Assembly: GCF_009604425.1 (NCBI RefSeq) | Contig: NZ_WEGI01000014.1 | Span: 277,471-341,470 of the forward strand | Origin: Nocardia aurantia | GTDB lineage: Bacteria; Actinomycetota; Actinomycetes; Mycobacteriales; Mycobacteriaceae | Length of the DNA: 64,000 nt | Direction: 5' to 3' | In this document: positions 62,643 to 64,000 of the stretch, in pieces | Numbering within the stretch: the first letter of the stretch is position 1 | Layout of the letters: each line of letters opens with the position of its first letter | Program-made: the position numbers and the translations under genes | The notes under the pieces: model-generated | Databases searched by the model: none | The model's input: only the letters and a program-made list of their open reading frames with translations | What the model was told of the DNA's origin: nothing

Positions 62643-63131
62643 GTGGATCCTGTCGTGACCGAGACCGGGAAAGCTCTGGTGACATTGGCGGGCACCGAGG
62701 TGTGGCCTGCCGCGAAAGACGCGGTGACCGGCTGGTGGCGCCAGCATCTGCCCGGTCAGGCCGCCGGGATCGCCGGCGATCTGGACCAGTTGCGCACCGA
62801 GGTCGCCGGGACCGGTGACGATCGCCCGGCTCGGGACGCGCTGGCGGGGGAGTGGCAGTCCCGGTTGCGGCGGCTGCTGGCCGCCGATCCCGCACTGGCG
62901 GTGGCACTTCGGCACCTGTTGACCGGCCGGCTGGCCCCGCTGCTGGACACCGTTGGTGACACCACGACGGTGACACAGACCGCCACGGTCACCGGCAACA
63001 ACAACACTACCGTCCAGGCCGGCCGCGACGTGACCACCTCCAGTACCCGCGTAGTCAACGCGGCCGGAGCGATCATCGGCGCCATCGGCGACCACAACAA
63101 TCACACCAACCACTTCCACCGCCCCCAGTAG
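62643..63131 (+). CDS. Small partner protein 1: helical domain plus C-terminal GDH-type motif
   Basis: 162 residues from a GTG with a good ribosome site. Residues 1-105 are predicted helical (VDPVVTETGKALVTLAGTEV, LRTEVAG, LAGEWQSRLRRLLAADPALA), the composition of small effector-associated domains found beside NLRs in actinomycetes. The end contains two repeat-like units: TVTGNNNTTVQAGRDVT (115-131) and VVNAAGAIIGAIGDHNN with HTNHF (137-158). The second is shared with the N-terminus of the NLR-like protein and with partner 2. No catalytic motif is visible. It resembles the Bell/HeLo-type arrangement of pore-forming partners, but that is inference. Confidence 0.75.
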   Translation: MDPVVTETGKALVTLAGTEVWPAAKDAVTGWWRQHLPGQAAGIAGDLDQLRTEVAGTGDDRPARDALAGEWQSRLRRLLAADPALAVALRHLLTGRLAPLLDTVGDTTTVTQTATVTGNNNTTVQAGRDVTTSSTRVVNAAGAIIGAIGDHNNHTNHFHRPQ

Positions 63132-63181
63132 ATGACACATCCGGCCTGACAGGTCTGCGATCCTCACCGAGATCACGGACT

Positions 63182-63201
63182 CACCGGGATACGCCCCGGT
63201 G
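63182..63201. terminator. Hairpin between the two small motif-protein genes
   Basis: Perfect 7-bp arms CACCGGG and CCCGGTG with loop ATACGC, 50 bp after the stop of the first protein. No T-run. Confidence 0.45.
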
Positions 63202-63337
63202 CGTGTGCATCGACCGTCCCAGCGGTCCTCGCCCATGGCTGCCGGTGTCATGTGCTCGGGAGTCGTAGCGTGCCAGGCCGGTCCGACGATGGTTGCAGGC
63301 GAAGCAAGTTCGTGCTGATGAGCAGGAAGGGTGTGCG

Positions 63338-63799
63338 GTGGGTGCGAGATGGGAGGCAGTAGCGCCGGTGGCGGTTCCGACCGCGGTGACGGCGGTGGTG
63401 ACCACCGCGTCGTCGGCGGTGGTGAACCTGGCGACCAGCGACAACGCCGCGTGGTGGCTGTGGCTGATCGCGGCCGGGCTGACCGCGATCAGTTTCGGTG
63501 CCGCCCTGTGGCTGCACCTGCGGCAACCCGCGACCGCGCCATCCGGAACGCCGTCTGAGCCGGTCGGCGGGAACCAGGCGAGTCTGACGGTGACCGGTGA
63601 CGGCAACACGACGGTCCAGGCGGGCCGGGATGCGACCGTGTCGCAGGATCGCTCGATCGCGATCGATACCGGTGGAGGCGATTTCCACGGGACCGCCGCC
63701 ACCGGCGACCACACCCGGGTGGTGAACGCGCCCGGCGTGGTCATCGGCGCCATCGGCGACCACAACAACCAGACCAACCACTTACACCACCCGCGATAG
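63338..63799 (+). CDS. Small partner protein 2: membrane anchor plus C-terminal GDH-type motif
   Basis: 153 residues from a GTG with AGGAAGG 7 bp upstream. Two hydrophobic segments (7-29 and 39-61; WWLWLIAAGLTAISFGAAL) should insert in the membrane. A linker of low complexity follows, then repeat unit 1, TVTGDGNTTVQAGRDATV (84-101), a 25-residue spacer and unit 2, VVNAPGVVIGAIGDHNN with QTNHL (128-149). Unit 2 is nearly identical to that of partner 1, including a run of 28 identical bases. The N-terminal part is unrelated to partner 1, so the motif has been combined with two different domains. Confidence 0.75.
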   Translation: MGARWEAVAPVAVPTAVTAVVTTASSAVVNLATSDNAAWWLWLIAAGLTAISFGAALWLHLRQPATAPSGTPSEPVGGNQASLTVTGDGNTTVQAGRDATVSQDRSIAIDTGGGDFHGTAATGDHTRVVNAPGVVIGAIGDHNNQTNHLHHPR

Positions 63800-64000
63800 C
63801 CAGTACCGGGACAACCCCGCCCGGATCTCGCCGATCCGTGTCCGCCTCAACGCACTCGAACCTCGAAGCGACCTGAGGTTCCGGCTTATATGAATGTCAC
63901 CGGTTGGCTGGCTGGGTGATCACCGGTCGTAGTCTGCCGGAGGTGTTGAGCCGGGGCTGGCTCGTGAGGTTCCTGCCGCCCGTTCGGGCTGGCTCGCCGG
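63800..64000. other. Window end with no assignable gene
   Basis: No complete reading frame, RNA or strong hairpin. An open frame from about 63916 (GTGATCACCGGTCG) runs off the window and could be the start of another gene; it is too short to identify. Confidence 0.4.

Overview
The window is very GC-rich, densely packed, mostly single-copy bacterial chromosome. A KasA/KasB-type ketoacyl synthase, an actinobacterial integration host factor (mIHF), F420-type luciferase-family oxidoreductases, two Cvn (conservon) signalling operons, DUF1906, DUF3761 and DUF4232 proteins and many TetR/MarR regulators point to a mycolic-acid actinomycete. Nocardia is the best guess; this rests on family content only.

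Layout. 1-12000: exporters and small redox enzymes (MFS, amidase, SDR, YjbR-like, quinone-oxidoreductase-like, metallo-beta-lactamase fold), each with a local TetR, MarR or ArsR regulator, several with visible palindromic operators; an AT-richer PD-(D/E)XK-like gene follows. 12000-17500: DUF1906 protein, a KAS II enzyme behind a perfect 18-bp palindrome, then a methionine-salvage operon in which MtnA and MtnB are fused, followed by MtnD and MtnC. 17500-25460: two tandem four-gene conservons (CvnA-B-C-D), both on the minus strand and both without the P450. 25500-31000: LysE exporter, aldehyde dehydrogenase, lipoproteins, an M50B-type membrane peptidase and a Sel1-repeat protein. 31000-40300: a CIRCE-like element and palindrome next to a possible small gene and a methyltransferase, LLM and HsaA-like flavin enzymes with a LacI regulator, OhrR-Ohr, an MFS exporter with its TetR, a GalU C-terminal remnant and a DUF3761 secreted protein. 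40300-45700: a nucleotidyltransferase and a branched-chain-type ABC importer in which permease-permease-ATPase is one polypeptide, with divergent LivF and LivK. 46000-58000: methyltransferase, thioesterase, CPBP protease, a membrane-anchored STAND/TPR ATPase, SDR and TetR, then a LuxE-LuxC acyl-reductase pair, DUF2889, a second LLM enzyme and mIHF.

58300-64000 looks like the start of an integrated island beside tRNA-Leu(GAG). A 3' fragment of a large serine recombinase abuts the tRNA. It is followed by a 946-residue STAND/TPR (NLR-like) protein on the minus strand, broken gene fragments and two small plus-strand proteins. The most interesting observation is here. The N-terminus of the NLR-like protein and the C-termini of both small proteins carry the same short motif (core IGxIGDHxxxTN). 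One small protein has a helical N-terminal domain and the other is membrane-anchored. This is the architecture expected of an NLR that triggers cell-death-type partners through amyloid-like motif templating. The motif and gene layout are directly visible; the function is inference.
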